Notes: generated by a model from the letters alone, not told the origin. A stretch of 64,000 bases of DNA from CAUZIZ01 sp965222655 (GCA_965222655.1 CBDCUP010000018.1:248001-312000); one strand, 5' to 3'; numbered from the stretch's first letter, positions 43,849 to 52,987 are shown. Program-made: numbers and translations.

Positions 43849-45114
43849 CTACGTCTGCAGATTCGAATAGGCGCGGTCCAACACCTCCAGCGTGTGCAGG
43901 ACTGGAATTGATTCACCCTGGCTTTCCAGATATTTTCGGATCTGGATGATGCAGCCGACGTTGCCGGCTGCCACCGAATCGGGCTTGGTCTCCAGGATGG
44001 CGTCCGCTTTCCGCTCGCCCAGGCTGCGGGCGATCTCGGGCTGTTCCAGATTGTAGGTGCCGGCGGATCCGCAACAGGTCTCCCCATCGGGTATCTCGAG
44101 CAGCGTCAGGTTGGGGATGCTTTCGAGCAGCTTTCTTGGTTCTTGACGGACTCCTTGAGCGTGTGCCAGGTGACAGGCATCGTGGTAGGCAACCTGCTCG
44201 GCTGCAGGTAATGGCGGAGGGCCCTTCGACCCCAGCTCGCTCAGGAAGACGCTCACGTCCTGGACCCGATCGGCGAAGCGACGGGCCTCCTCTTCTTTAG
44301 AGTGATCCTTGAAGAGCAGCGGGTACTCCTTCATCCCCGAACCGCAGCCGGCGGCGTTGGTGAGAATGGCATCCACATCTTTGGGGAAGCTCTCGAAATT
44401 GCGAGCTGCCAGAGCGCGTGCCTGATCGGCCTCTCCTCCGTGCATCGCCAGAGCTCCACAACAGCCCTGGTCGTCGGGAAGCACCACCTCCACACCATTT
44501 TCGCTCAGGACCCTCAGCGTAGCCCAGTTGATCTGCGGTGCCAGGACCTGCTGGGCGCACCCCGTCAGCAGAGCCACCCGGGCGCGTCGCTCTCCCTTGG
44601 CGGGAAAGAGTGAAGGGAGAGGATCGGCCGAGGGCAGCTTTGGGGGAAGCAGATCGACCATCGTCTTCAGCGCCGCAGGGAACAGAGGTCGAAAAGGCTG
44701 AGCCAGTCGGCCCAGAGCAGCGGCTGCGCCGAAGCGCTTGGGGTAGGGAAGGACATGACCCAGCATGAAGCGAGTCAGCCGACTCAACGGGTCCCGCTTA
44801 CGCTGCTTCTCCGCGTAAGCCCGAAAAGGGTTGAGCAGCTCCCCGTACTGGACCCCGGATGGGCAGGCCGTGACGCATGCCAGGCAGCCCAGACATTTGT
44901 CCACATAGGGAATCGCCTCTTCCAGATTCAGATTCCCCTCCAGCACCTCCTTCATCAGGACAATGCGGCCCCGTGGGGAATCCATCTCCTCGCGCAGGAC
45001 CTTGTAGGTCGGGCATACGGGAAGGCAGAACCCACAGTGGACGCAGGCCTTCACCTCGTGGCCCATGGTCTCGCCGTAGGGTGCAAAGTCCTCGCTGGGA
45101 ATTTCGTGCCTCAT
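43849..45114 (-). CDS. glcF: Glycolate oxidase iron-sulfur subunit
   Basis: 421 residues. Two 4Fe-4S motifs at the N-terminus (CVHCGFCLPVCP near residue 24, CLGCLACVTACP near 74) are followed by two cysteine-rich CCG domains (DQGCCGALAMHGG; DACHLAHAQG and GETCCGSAGTYN). It takes electrons from the flavin subunit during glycolate oxidation to glyoxylate, at or near the inner membrane. It is directly adjacent to the glcD-glcE fusion on the same strand, so this is a two-gene operon. Confidence 0.94.
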   Translation of the reverse strand: MRHEIPSEDFAPYGETMGHEVKACVHCGFCLPVCPTYKVLREEMDSPRGRIVLMKEVLEGNLNLEEAIPYVDKCLGCLACVTACPSGVQYGELLNPFRAYAEKQRKRDPLSRLTRFMLGHVLPYPKRFGAAAALGRLAQPFRPLFPAALKTMVDLLPPKLPSADPLPSLFPAKGERRARVALLTGCAQQVLAPQINWATLRVLSENGVEVVLPDDQGCCGALAMHGGEADQARALAARNFESFPKDVDAILTNAAGCGSGMKEYPLLFKDHSKEEEARRFADRVQDVSVFLSELGSKGPPPLPAAEQVAYHDACHLAHAQGVRQEPRKLLESIPNLTLLEIPDGETCCGSAGTYNLEQPEIARSLGERKADAILETKPDSVAAGNVGCIIQIRKYLESQGESIPVLHTLEVLDRAYSNLQT

Positions 45115-47613
45115 CTAGTAATCCGGGAATCGGCCCTGGGGATCCAGCGCCCGTTTCACTCTCTGCACCAGCGAGAAACGCTCGTGCCTACCGATAAACG
45201 GCGTCTGCGTCGGACCATCAAGAACCAGACCGCCGAGGTCGAGTGACTTCAGAATGTCGTCAAGAGGCTGTAGTGTCTCAGGCCAGGCGAGCCAAAGCAG
45301 ATTTCCAGCGGCACAATACCTTCGCGGGCAGGAGGTTAGCGATAGACGTTCCTCCAGCGGAAGAATATGGTCCTCGGTAACGGGAATCTTCACCCGAAAC
45401 GAACCGGCCGGGGCCCACTCAAAGTTGGCCGTCCTCTCCCAAAGCGACGATTCAGCCTCATCCGTCCTGGCCTCCCCGGCTCCCAGCAGGTTTCTGAGGC
45501 GATCCAGGCGCTGCGCGAGCGCTCCGGTGCTACCGCCCAGGCGAATCCAGAGTCTACCCGGGGGTTGCAGATCGAGCGCCTCCAGGTCGAAGCTGCCGGA
45601 CTTGAGCCGTGACAGGCTCTCCAAAGCGTCTGCCAAGCTGGGGAGCTGGAGCTCCAGGGTGACGTAGCTACGTGGTTGTGGAAACACCTTGAAGGTAAGA
45701 TCCACCAGGACTCCGAGACATCCCAGGCTGCCTATCATGAGCTTGGGTAGATCAAAGCCCGCGGCGTTCTTGACCACTTTGCCCCCACCGCGCACCAGCT
45801 CACCTCCGCCGTTGATAAAGCCCACGCCCAGTAGGAAATCCCGAATGCCCCCATAACGTTGACGTCCCGAGCCGCTGGTTCCGGCAGCCACCGTCCCGCC
45901 CAGGGTGGCGCCTTTTCCTGAGAGAACCGGATCGAATGGCAGGTACTGTCCTTCCCGGGCCAGCAGTTGTTGAACCTGGGCCACCGGTGTCCCCGCCAAA
46001 GCGGTAAAGGTGAACTCCTCAGGCTGGTACTCGAGGACCCCGCTGAGACCCGACAGGTCCAGGACGTGTACGCTCTCGGCGGCACTAGACAAAGCCGGCT
46101 TGGTCCCGCCGCCGCGGCAGACCAGGCTGGAGAACGAGCGGACAGATGCACGGACTTCCTCTACCGTCCTGGGCTGGAGGGTTGCCTCGAAGGGGGACTC
46201 GTTCTCGATCGTCTCAAGCGGAGGAATCTCTCCCATCTCGGGGAACATCTTGGTGCGGTTCGAAAGCTCGTAGGGATCGATCATGCGCCGGATCCGGACC
46301 ATGTTCTCCAAGTCGGTCCGGCCGAACATCTCCGCCAGAAAGGCGCGCTTTTCCATGCCCACGCCGTGCTCACCCGTAATCGAACCTCCCAGGCGGATGC
46401 ACATCCTCACGATCAGGCCGGCCAACTCCTCTGCCTTCTCCAGCGCGCCCTCCACGGTTCCGTCGAACAGAATCAAGGGATGAAGATTGCCATCACCGGC
46501 GTGGAAGACATTGGCCACCGGGATGTCGAACTCCGAGCTGAGTCTCTCTATTTCGGCCAGGGCCTCCCCCAGTCGCGTCCTGGGAACCACGCCATCCTGA
46601 ACGATGTAGTCGGGGCTCAAGCGTCCCACTGAAGAGAAGGCACCCTTCCGCCCCTTCCAGATACGCGCCCGCTCGGCCTCATCCTGGGCAACCCGGGTCT
46701 CATAGGATCCTGAGGCCTCGATGATTTTCTGCAGGGAGTCGAACTCGGGATCCACCTCGATTGCTTCCCCCTCCAATTCCACGATTAGAAGGGCCGCAGC
46801 TTCTTCGGGGTAGCCGGCGTGGACGGCTGCTTCTGCCGCCTTGATAGCCAGGCGATCCATGATTTCGATAGCGCCGGGAAGAATGCCGGCGGCGACAATG
46901 CGGGCGACCGCCTCTCCGGCTGCCTCGAGGCTCCGATAGGCTGCCAACAGGGTTCGATAGGTCTCCGGTTTGGGGACCAGCCGCAGCGTGATCTCCAGAG
47001 CGATGCCAAAGAGACCCTCCGAGCCCACATAGAATCCGGTGGAGTCGGGTCCAATCCGCTCCAGGCTTCGGCCTCCCATCCGGACTACCTCTCCGTCGGG
47101 CAGCACCGCCTTGATTCCCAGCACATGGTTGCTGGTCATTCCGTGTCGCAGGCAGTGGGCGCCACCTGAGTTGAAGGCAACATTGCCTCCGATGGTACAG
47201 ACGGACTGGCTCGAGGGATCGGGGGCATAGTAGAGATTGTGGGGCGCCGCCGCGCTGGAGACGTCCAGGTTGATCACCCCGGGCTCCACCACGGCAATCC
47301 GCTGCCCCGGATCCAACTCCAGAATCCGGTTCAGCCGATTCAGTCCGATCACGATTCCCTCCTCGATCGGAAGGGATCCGCCGGAGAGGCTGGTACCGCT
47401 TCCTCGAGCCACGAAGGGAAGCCGCTCCCGGTGGCAGAGGCGCACAGTCTCGATCACTTCTTCCTGGGTTTCGGGAAGGACCACGGCAAGTGGACGCGCT
47501 CTGAAGACGGTGAGGGCATCGGACTCGTAGGGAAGGAGCTGTGCCCGAGCCGTCAGGAATCGCTCGGGCGGATAGATCCGGCCCAGAGCTGAAGGTAGGT
47601 TGGGAAGCCCCAT
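45115..47613 (-). CDS. GlcD-GlcE fusion, FAD-linked glycolate oxidase subunit
   Basis: 832 residues combining two FAD-binding-4 oxidase proteins. Residues 1-465 are GlcD-like: PFVARGSGTSLSGG, VGGNVAFNSGGAHCLRHG-type segment, HAGDGNLHPL, GEHGVGMEKRAF. Residues 475-832 are GlcE-like: VCRGGGTKPALSS, GKGATLGGTVAAGTSGSGRQ, KVVKNAAGFDLPKLMIGSLG. In E. coli these are separate genes; here a short linker joins them. Start ATG 47613 is the first family-like position; a TTG-initiated extension reaches 47661. Confidence 0.92.
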   Translation of the reverse strand: MGLPNLPSALGRIYPPERFLTARAQLLPYESDALTVFRARPLAVVLPETQEEVIETVRLCHRERLPFVARGSGTSLSGGSLPIEEGIVIGLNRLNRILELDPGQRIAVVEPGVINLDVSSAAAPHNLYYAPDPSSQSVCTIGGNVAFNSGGAHCLRHGMTSNHVLGIKAVLPDGEVVRMGGRSLERIGPDSTGFYVGSEGLFGIALEITLRLVPKPETYRTLLAAYRSLEAAGEAVARIVAAGILPGAIEIMDRLAIKAAEAAVHAGYPEEAAALLIVELEGEAIEVDPEFDSLQKIIEASGSYETRVAQDEAERARIWKGRKGAFSSVGRLSPDYIVQDGVVPRTRLGEALAEIERLSSEFDIPVANVFHAGDGNLHPLILFDGTVEGALEKAEELAGLIVRMCIRLGGSITGEHGVGMEKRAFLAEMFGRTDLENMVRIRRMIDPYELSNRTKMFPEMGEIPPLETIENESPFEATLQPRTVEEVRASVRSFSSLVCRGGGTKPALSSAAESVHVLDLSGLSGVLEYQPEEFTFTALAGTPVAQVQQLLAREGQYLPFDPVLSGKGATLGGTVAAGTSGSGRQRYGGIRDFLLGVGFINGGGELVRGGGKVVKNAAGFDLPKLMIGSLGCLGVLVDLTFKVFPQPRSYVTLELQLPSLADALESLSRLKSGSFDLEALDLQPPGRLWIRLGGSTGALAQRLDRLRNLLGAGEARTDEAESSLWERTANFEWAPAGSFRVKIPVTEDHILPLEERLSLTSCPRRYCAAGNLLWLAWPETLQPLDDILKSLDLGGLVLDGPTQTPFIGRHERFSLVQRVKRALDPQGRFPDY

Positions 47614-47732
47614 TCTTAGATCTTCTCTCTCGCCGTCACTATTCTCCTTCTCTCTAGCCAAGTCAAGCCGCTTCTCATAGGGTGAAACTTGAGCGAGAAT
47701 GGACCGAAGTCACGAGTTCATTGCGACACGAT

Positions 47733-47928
47733 CTACACCGAAGGTGTTATTGCGCGTAGCCCAGGGTTGCAATGCGAAGCGAGCTACCCTGGGTGGGGCT
47801 CGGCCATCTCACAATTCCTTACCCCAAAGGGGTTGTTGCAGACCGGAACACTGTTGGCAATAACGCTTACAGCGTAGAGACAGATAGGTCATTAAACCCA
47901 GGGTAGCTCGCTCCGCATCGCCAACCCT
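47733..47928. repeat. RAYT-type REP element without a transposase, left part
   Basis: Contains ACACC-GAA-GGTGT plus TATTGC, then the palindrome GTAGCCCAGGGTTGCAATGC/GCGAAGCGAGCTACC. Next come CCCC-AAA-GGGG plus TTGTTGC, and on the minus strand ACGCT-GTA-AGCGT plus TATTGCC, then the second palindrome arm CCCAGGGTAGCTCGCTCC. That arm is interrupted at CCAACCCT (47928) by the IS110 element. It resumes at 49596 with CTGGGCTACTCGCAATAACA and the hairpin ACACC-TTC-GGTGT. Confidence 0.85.
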
Positions 47929-48049
47929 TATAGTTGGGAAGGTACTGAGATCGGGAAGATGGGAGCGGCAAGTAGCCGTAGCCGCCTTTCTTTCTTTTTT
48001 GCTACTTTTTTCTTTCTTTGTGGAAGGTGTGGATGGTGTGCAAAAGTGT

Positions 48050-48215
48050 GGAGTCGGGAGCTCGATAGTCGACTCCCAGGACGCTCGGGTCCGTCACGAA
48101 TGCCAACCCTTATCGGGAGGACGATTAAGCCCAGACTTTCGGACGGACCCTGGGCCGGATTTGGACGAATACTCAGATGCTGTCCGCTCAGGAGGACTTC
48201 TATAAGGAATTCGCC
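48050..48215 (+). ncRNA. IS110 bridge RNA with readable target and donor guides
   Basis: Reading 5' to 3': a stem-loop GGAGTCG/CGACTCC (48050-48056, 48070-48076), then a target loop closed by GGGTCCGTC/GACGGACCC (48087-48095, 48142-48150). Inside that loop, GCCAACCCT (48102-48110) equals the left target 47920-47928. AGCCCAG (48128-48134) is the reverse complement of the right target CTGGGCT (49596-49602). Next is a donor loop closed by CGAAT/ATTCG (48166-48170, 48209-48213). Inside it, CTCAGATG-CT (48172-48181) matches the element's right end CTCAGATG-T-CT (49587-49597), and CTATAAG (48200-48206) is the reverse complement of CTTATAG (47927-47933) at the left end. Guide order and placement agree with IS621-type bridge RNAs. 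Exact RNA ends are unknown. Confidence 0.82.
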
Positions 48216-48262
48216 GCCCCCGGTTTGCGTCCGACGAAACACCAGAGAAGGGGAGAGGAGCC

Positions 48263-49516
48263 ATGAAGCCGATTGAGGAGCAGACCATTGGAGTGTGGGT
48301 GGGCCTGGACTGGGCCGACCAAGAGCATGCCTACGCGCTGCGGATGTCGGGCTCGAGCGAAATCGAGACCGGCGACGTCAAACAAACACCGGAGGCCCTG
48401 CAGAGCTGGATCAACGGGCTGAGAGAAAGGAGCGGAGGCGGCTGGGTCGCGATCGCCGTCGAACAGAGCCGGGGAGCGCTGCTGTATGCGCTGATGGATT
48501 ACGATTTTGTGTTGATCTACCCGATCAACCCGAAGTCCTTGAGCCGCTACCGTGGAGCCTTCTATCCCAGTGGAGGCAAAGACGACCCGAGGGATGCGGA
48601 TCTGGTGCTGGACTACCTGCTCAAGCATCGGGAACGGATTCGATTGTGGGAACCCGAATCGCCGGAGGTGCGCTCCCTGCGCCTGTTGTCCGAGCAACGG
48701 CGCAAGCTGGTCGATCTGCGCGCGGACTTGACCAATCAGTGGACCGCCAACTTGAAGAACTACTTTCCTCAGGCCCTGAAATGGGTCGGCCCGCTCAAAG
48801 GGAAGACGGCCTGTGATTTCCTGAACCGTTGGCCCAGCCTTGAGGCCTTGCAGCGGGTCAAGCCGACCACGATTCGCCGCTTTCTCAAGAGCCATCGGGT
48901 GGGGGGCAGCGAAAAGTTGCACTCCAAGCTGGAGGAGATCAAGCAGGCCCGGGCGCTGACCCACGATGCGGCCATTGTGACGGCGGCTAGCCTGATGACT
49001 CAGAGCTTGGCGGGACAGATCCTGCACTTGAATGAGTCCATCCAGCGGTTTGATGCCAAAATCGAGGAACTCTTCAACCACCACCCCGACCATTTCATTT
49101 TCAGCAGTCTGCCCGGCTCTGGAAAGGCTCTGGGACCGCGGCTCTTAACTCTCTTTGGGGAGGATCGGGATCGTTTCCAATGCGCCGCGGAGGTACAGAC
49201 CGTCTCCGGCATCGCCCCCCTGCTGCGAAGCAGTGGCAAGACCCGCATCGTGTCTTACCGTTGGGCCTGTCCCAAGTTCGTCCGCCAGGGCGTTCACGAA
49301 TTCGCCGCTCACTCCCGGCACTGGTGCCCCTGGGCGCAAGCGTTCTACCAGATGCAGCTCAGCCAAGGGAAAGATCATCACGTCGCGGTGCGCTCTTTGG
49401 CCTTCAAGTGGCTGCGCATAATCTACCGCTGCTGGAAGAACCGGGTCCCCTACGACGACGCCATTTATGTGGCTTCTTTGAAGGCGAACAACGCCCCTTT
49501 GCTGGCCTTCTTGTAG
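48263..49516 (+). CDS. IS110-family recombinase (DEDD/serine type)
   Basis: 417 residues, intact. The N-terminal RuvC-like DEDD domain shows VWVGLDWADQEHAYAL (first Asp), IAVEQSRGALLYAL (Glu) and GGKDDPRDADLVLDYLL (Asp pair). The C-terminal Transposase_20 domain carries SSLPGSGKALGPRLL and VSGIAPLLRSSGK with the candidate catalytic serine. It would recombine donor and target DNA under guidance of the bridge RNA encoded just upstream. GGGGAGAGGAGCC precedes the ATG. Confidence 0.96.
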   Translation: MKPIEEQTIGVWVGLDWADQEHAYALRMSGSSEIETGDVKQTPEALQSWINGLRERSGGGWVAIAVEQSRGALLYALMDYDFVLIYPINPKSLSRYRGAFYPSGGKDDPRDADLVLDYLLKHRERIRLWEPESPEVRSLRLLSEQRRKLVDLRADLTNQWTANLKNYFPQALKWVGPLKGKTACDFLNRWPSLEALQRVKPTTIRRFLKSHRVGGSEKLHSKLEEIKQARALTHDAAIVTAASLMTQSLAGQILHLNESIQRFDAKIEELFNHHPDHFIFSSLPGSGKALGPRLLTLFGEDRDRFQCAAEVQTVSGIAPLLRSSGKTRIVSYRWACPKFVRQGVHEFAAHSRHWCPWAQAFYQMQLSQGKDHHVAVRSLAFKWLRIIYRCWKNRVPYDDAIYVASLKANNAPLLAFL

Positions 49517-49678
49517 AGAGCAATCAAGCTGTGGAAAAAAATGCAACCGGCTGAAAAAAAACTTGAAAAAACACTTGACTTGAAACCTCAGATGTCTGGG
49601 CTACTCGCAATAACACCTTCGGTGTAGGCGAGAATCTCCTAAAGCCTGACAAAGTTCCTCCAAGGCCGAGGGACTAAC

Positions 49679-50713
49679 TCATAGCCGCATGGCCGGCCAA
49701 CTTTCGATGGGATCGGTGGAGCGGACACAGTGCATCCCGGCGTCCCTGAATCTGGCAAAGGCTGCTTCGGCCTCGTCCGTGTAGTCGAGAACCTCGGGCA
49801 CCACCACGGCGGAGGTACAGTCCTCTAGAAGATAGACTCTTTCGGCAAGACCCGCTCCACCAAAAAGGGGATCCTGCAGGAGATGCTCGATGGTCCAAGC
49901 CACGCAGTGGCTCTTGGCTTGCCCCGCGATGATAATCACATCGAAACCCAGCAGGGCCCGGAGCAAGGCCGTATTTGTCGCTCCAAGAAGAATGCCGTCG
50001 GGGCCCTTCAGTACCTCAGGACCCAGTGCGGAGTAATGCTCGGTCAGCGGATTGCTGCCTTTGATCCGGAAGGCCGGCTGACTCTGGCGAGCCTGACTGT
50101 GGAAAAAAATGGCTTCTTCGATCGATGAGACCAGCGCATGACCGATACCCCCCAGAAGACCGTGATAGGGCCATACCGACAGCTCGTATCGACCGCCTTC
50201 CCGTAGCGACTTCACGTAATGAAGCAAGTATTCATATCCCTCCTCCCTGCTCATCTCAAGCTGACGGCAGACGAATGGGTTGACCTGCCACACACCCTGC
50301 TGGACGTCTTCCATGGACACCCGAGTATAAGGAACCGGATGCCGGCCCTCGCGGTCTACGAGAAAGATCGGGTGAAAGATCTGCATTGCCTGATGTGTAT
50401 CCAAGGTGGGGTACACCTGGGTTACCACTCCTAGATTGCTGTAGAGGAACTCACACAGGCGCCGATTGTCGTCTACGGCCCCGGTTCCTGATCGACCTGC
50501 CACAAAGAGTTCGAATTCGGGCAAGCAAAACGTGTTCTGTACGTCTATTGCAAGCAGGCAAACCCTGACCTTATCGCTGCTCGACGCCTGGAGTTGGTGC
50601 CTGCGTCTCCAATCCTGTGCCTGATAGGATCGTTCCTGGTAGGGAACACGCCAGACTGAGGCTACACTGCCGGGCTCGAAATGAGGGGGAATCGGAAGTT
50701 GATTGGGTCGCAT
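49679..50713 (-). CDS. Isochorismatase-fold cysteine hydrolase
   Basis: 344 residues. The cysteine-hydrolase core (nicotinamidase/isochorismatase superfamily) starts near residue 50 with VCLLAIDVQNTFCLPEFELF (catalytic Asp). It continues through ELSVWPYHGLLGGIGHALVS and ends with IIIAGQAKSHCVAWTIEHLL, where the Cys is the nucleophile. The roughly 45-residue N-terminal extension is unusual, and the enzyme is longer than classical nicotinamidases (about 210 residues). Substrate unknown. Confidence 0.85.
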   Translation of the reverse strand: MRPNQLPIPPHFEPGSVASVWRVPYQERSYQAQDWRRRHQLQASSSDKVRVCLLAIDVQNTFCLPEFELFVAGRSGTGAVDDNRRLCEFLYSNLGVVTQVYPTLDTHQAMQIFHPIFLVDREGRHPVPYTRVSMEDVQQGVWQVNPFVCRQLEMSREEGYEYLLHYVKSLREGGRYELSVWPYHGLLGGIGHALVSSIEEAIFFHSQARQSQPAFRIKGSNPLTEHYSALGPEVLKGPDGILLGATNTALLRALLGFDVIIIAGQAKSHCVAWTIEHLLQDPLFGGAGLAERVYLLEDCTSAVVVPEVLDYTDEAEAAFARFRDAGMHCVRSTDPIESWPAMRL

Positions 50714-51148
50714 ATCTCGAAAGCGGCCTGGCCGGACCGATTCTAGCAGACCGAGGGGCAGGCGTCCCCCTCTTTGAGGGTCACCAGTTCACACTTGTCG
50801 GTGCTTCGTATCGGAAACTTTCGCCGCTTCTGGCGTGGGCCCGGCGACAAGAACCGGTACCCGCAGAAGTAAGAACATCGGGGTTCTGATAGAATTGACA
50901 GGTGAATTCCAGTTTCGACTTTTTCAATCGACCCTGCATCCTAATATTTCCAGTTAATGTTCCAGGTATTTCCAGTTAATGTTCCAGGTCAGATGTACGA
51001 TGAGAATGGTGGCGACTGCGAGCGTCGGCAATTCGGCTCTTGTTTCGCTCTCTGCGCTTCGGCTGTGTCACCTGAGCTCTATTAGTCAATGACATTGTGT
51101 TTCCGGCAAGGGAGCACGCAACCAAAACCGTCCCAAGGAGGATTCCAG
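50714..51148. repeat. Intergenic region with a 22-bp tandem duplication
   Basis: TATTTCCAGTTAATGTTCCAGG occurs twice head to tail at 50945-50966 and 50967-50988. The rest of this 435-bp gap, between divergent genes, holds no supported gene. The longer open frame reaching back from the PQQ gene to 51089 has no ribosome binding site. Confidence 0.6.
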
Positions 51149-52987
51149 ATGATAAGGAGAACCGGTCTGCTTTTGCTGCTTTGCCTATGTGCCCCGCTCG
51201 CGCTCGGCCAGAATGTGGGAGATCAGTATACGGCTGGCTACAACAACGCAAGAACCTACCTCAACTCGGACATGGGGGATTTCAAACCACCTCTGGAGTT
51301 GTTCCACACCGTTAACCTGACCGGGGTCAGCAACGCAAAATCTCTCATCGTCACTGAGGATACTCTTTTGGTAGGAGAGGCTGGTACACCCACTCAGTAT
51401 CATCTCTACAATTTCGCTGGGAATCGTCAGTGGACGCTGGAATTCACACTTGGGGACGACGAGCTGTCCTACGTCCCCGCCTACGCAGACGGTGTCGTTC
51501 TCTTGGGCGGACCGGCGACAACTACGGTCAAGGGCGTGGTCCTGGAGACCGGCACGGAGCTTTGGGAAGACACCTCAGTAGGCAGTACGACTGGTCGTTT
51601 CCCGATCGTGACCGATAAGCTGGCGCTATTCCACGGACAGAGTAGGTTGGTGGCCCGAGACGCCATGGACGGGACCCTGTTCTGGCAATGGGACGTCACT
51701 ACGGCCCAGGCTCCGGTAACGACGTTTGGAGAACGGGCCTACGTGCTGCGGTCGCAAGGAACGCTGTACGCCCTGAATCTAATGACAGGTGCTGAAGTCT
51801 GGAACACACCCGCCGTGGGGGGCGATCAATCCAACATCATTGCGACTGAAAAATACATTTTCGTGAGCGACCAGGACTCGTCAACGGTCAGTGCCCTGAA
51901 CGCCCAGACCGGTGCCATTCTCTGGCAAAACACAGAATCGGGCTTCCAGGGGACCCTGGCGACGTTTTCCCGTACTCCCGCCATCGCTCTCGCCTACGGT
52001 CAATTGCTCGTATTCCTGTCCGATGACGCTCGCGGCAAAGGAACGATCAGGGTCTACGACCCCAATACCGGTGACCCCCTCTGGGAGGTCTCCGAGTCTT
52101 CGCCAGGAATTGAATCCGGACTCGTTGCCAACAACATCATCTACTACTATCACACGCCCACCGATCGAATCAGGGCGCGTGATGCGTTGACGGGTGCCCT
52201 TATCTGGAGCATCAACCGCCCCAGCGTCGAATCATTGGTAGCAGCAAACGGCTTTCTGTTTGTGCTGTTTGAAGATACGATCGAGGTTTATTCCGCTACG
52301 TTAGCTATCTTCTTTGCCTTGGTCGCCGATGGCGCTGACCCGGCTACCGGATCTCAAACGACGCTTTTCACGCTGGTCAACGCTTCTGATGAAATCGCGA
52401 ATGGGAGACTTTTCTTTCTGGCTCGGGACGGGAGCCCTCTCGAGCTACCCATAGAAGACTTCGCCGGGGACACCTCGGAGGTCCCCTTCTCCATCCCCCC
52501 AAGGGCTTCTATCAAGGTCCAGACTCTGGGCGGACCCGTGGTGCAAACCGGTTGGGCCCGTGCCGAGTCCAATCAGCCTATCCGGGGGAGCGCGATCTTT
52601 CAGTTCTCGCAGGGGGGCGACATCCTCTTCGAGGCTGGCATCGGGGACTCTGTTCCAACCGCGGAGGCCAATACCTTCGCTTCCCGGATCGGAGGCGGCT
52701 CAGGTTTTAATACTGGCGTCGCCATTTCGGCGCCACTTGATGAAACAGCCCAGATATCCGCGCAACTGTTGAATCAAGCCGGAGCAGAGATCTCCGACAA
52801 GAACATTTTCTTGGCTGCTGGGGCACAGATTGCTCAGTTCCTTCAAGAGCTGTTTCCCGGGGATGTGGGCAACGACTTCACGGGGACCGTGGTAATCAGG
52901 TCCAACATACCAGTCGTGGTTACCGCGCTGCGCACCCAGTCTGGACTGCAGATGTCCAGCATACCGGTGGGCCAGACCAACCGATAG
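51149..52987 (+). CDS. Exported PQQ-like beta-propeller protein
   Basis: 612 residues from ATG 51149, which follows CAAGGAGGATTCCAG. Signal peptide TGLLLLLCLCAPLALG. Residues 30-400 hold repeated propeller blades with the PQQ pattern (VVLETGTELWE, LVARDAMDGTLFWQWD, LNLMTGAEVWN, LNAQTGAILWQ, YDPNTGDPLWEV, RDALTGALIWSI), as in BamB or quinoprotein-like proteins. Residues 410-612 form a separate beta-rich domain (FFALVADGADPATGSQTTLF, FTGTVVIRSNIPVVVTALRT), a type often found at the C-terminus of acidobacterial surface proteins. No dehydrogenase active site is apparent. Confidence 0.8.
   Translation: MIRRTGLLLLLCLCAPLALGQNVGDQYTAGYNNARTYLNSDMGDFKPPLELFHTVNLTGVSNAKSLIVTEDTLLVGEAGTPTQYHLYNFAGNRQWTLEFTLGDDELSYVPAYADGVVLLGGPATTTVKGVVLETGTELWEDTSVGSTTGRFPIVTDKLALFHGQSRLVARDAMDGTLFWQWDVTTAQAPVTTFGERAYVLRSQGTLYALNLMTGAEVWNTPAVGGDQSNIIATEKYIFVSDQDSSTVSALNAQTGAILWQNTESGFQGTLATFSRTPAIALAYGQLLVFLSDDARGKGTIRVYDPNTGDPLWEVSESSPGIESGLVANNIIYYYHTPTDRIRARDALTGALIWSINRPSVESLVAANGFLFVLFEDTIEVYSATLAIFFALVADGADPATGSQTTLFTLVNASDEIANGRLFFLARDGSPLELPIEDFAGDTSEVPFSIPPRASIKVQTLGGPVVQTGWARAESNQPIRGSAIFQFSQGGDILFEAGIGDSVPTAEANTFASRIGGGSGFNTGVAISAPLDETAQISAQLLNQAGAEISDKNIFLAAGAQIAQFLQELFPGDVGNDFTGTVVIRSNIPVVVTALRTQSGLQMSSIPVGQTNR

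Larger units (their letters stand above)
47929..49597 (+). mobile_element. IS110-family element inserted in a REP palindrome
   Basis: The element has no inverted ends, as expected for IS110. Both junctions carry the core dinucleotide CT (47927-47928 and 49596-49597). Joining the flanks restores the REP arm CCAACCCT + GGGCTAC seen intact at 43690-43715. It contains a 330-bp non-coding left end with a bridge RNA, one intact transposase and a short right end rich in A. Length 1669 bp counting one CT. Confidence 0.93.

Noticed and set aside
47733..47928. Possible CRISPR-like or integron attC array
   Set aside because: The hairpin plus TTGC pattern and identity with the RAYT-flanking blocks explain it better; no integrase is present.
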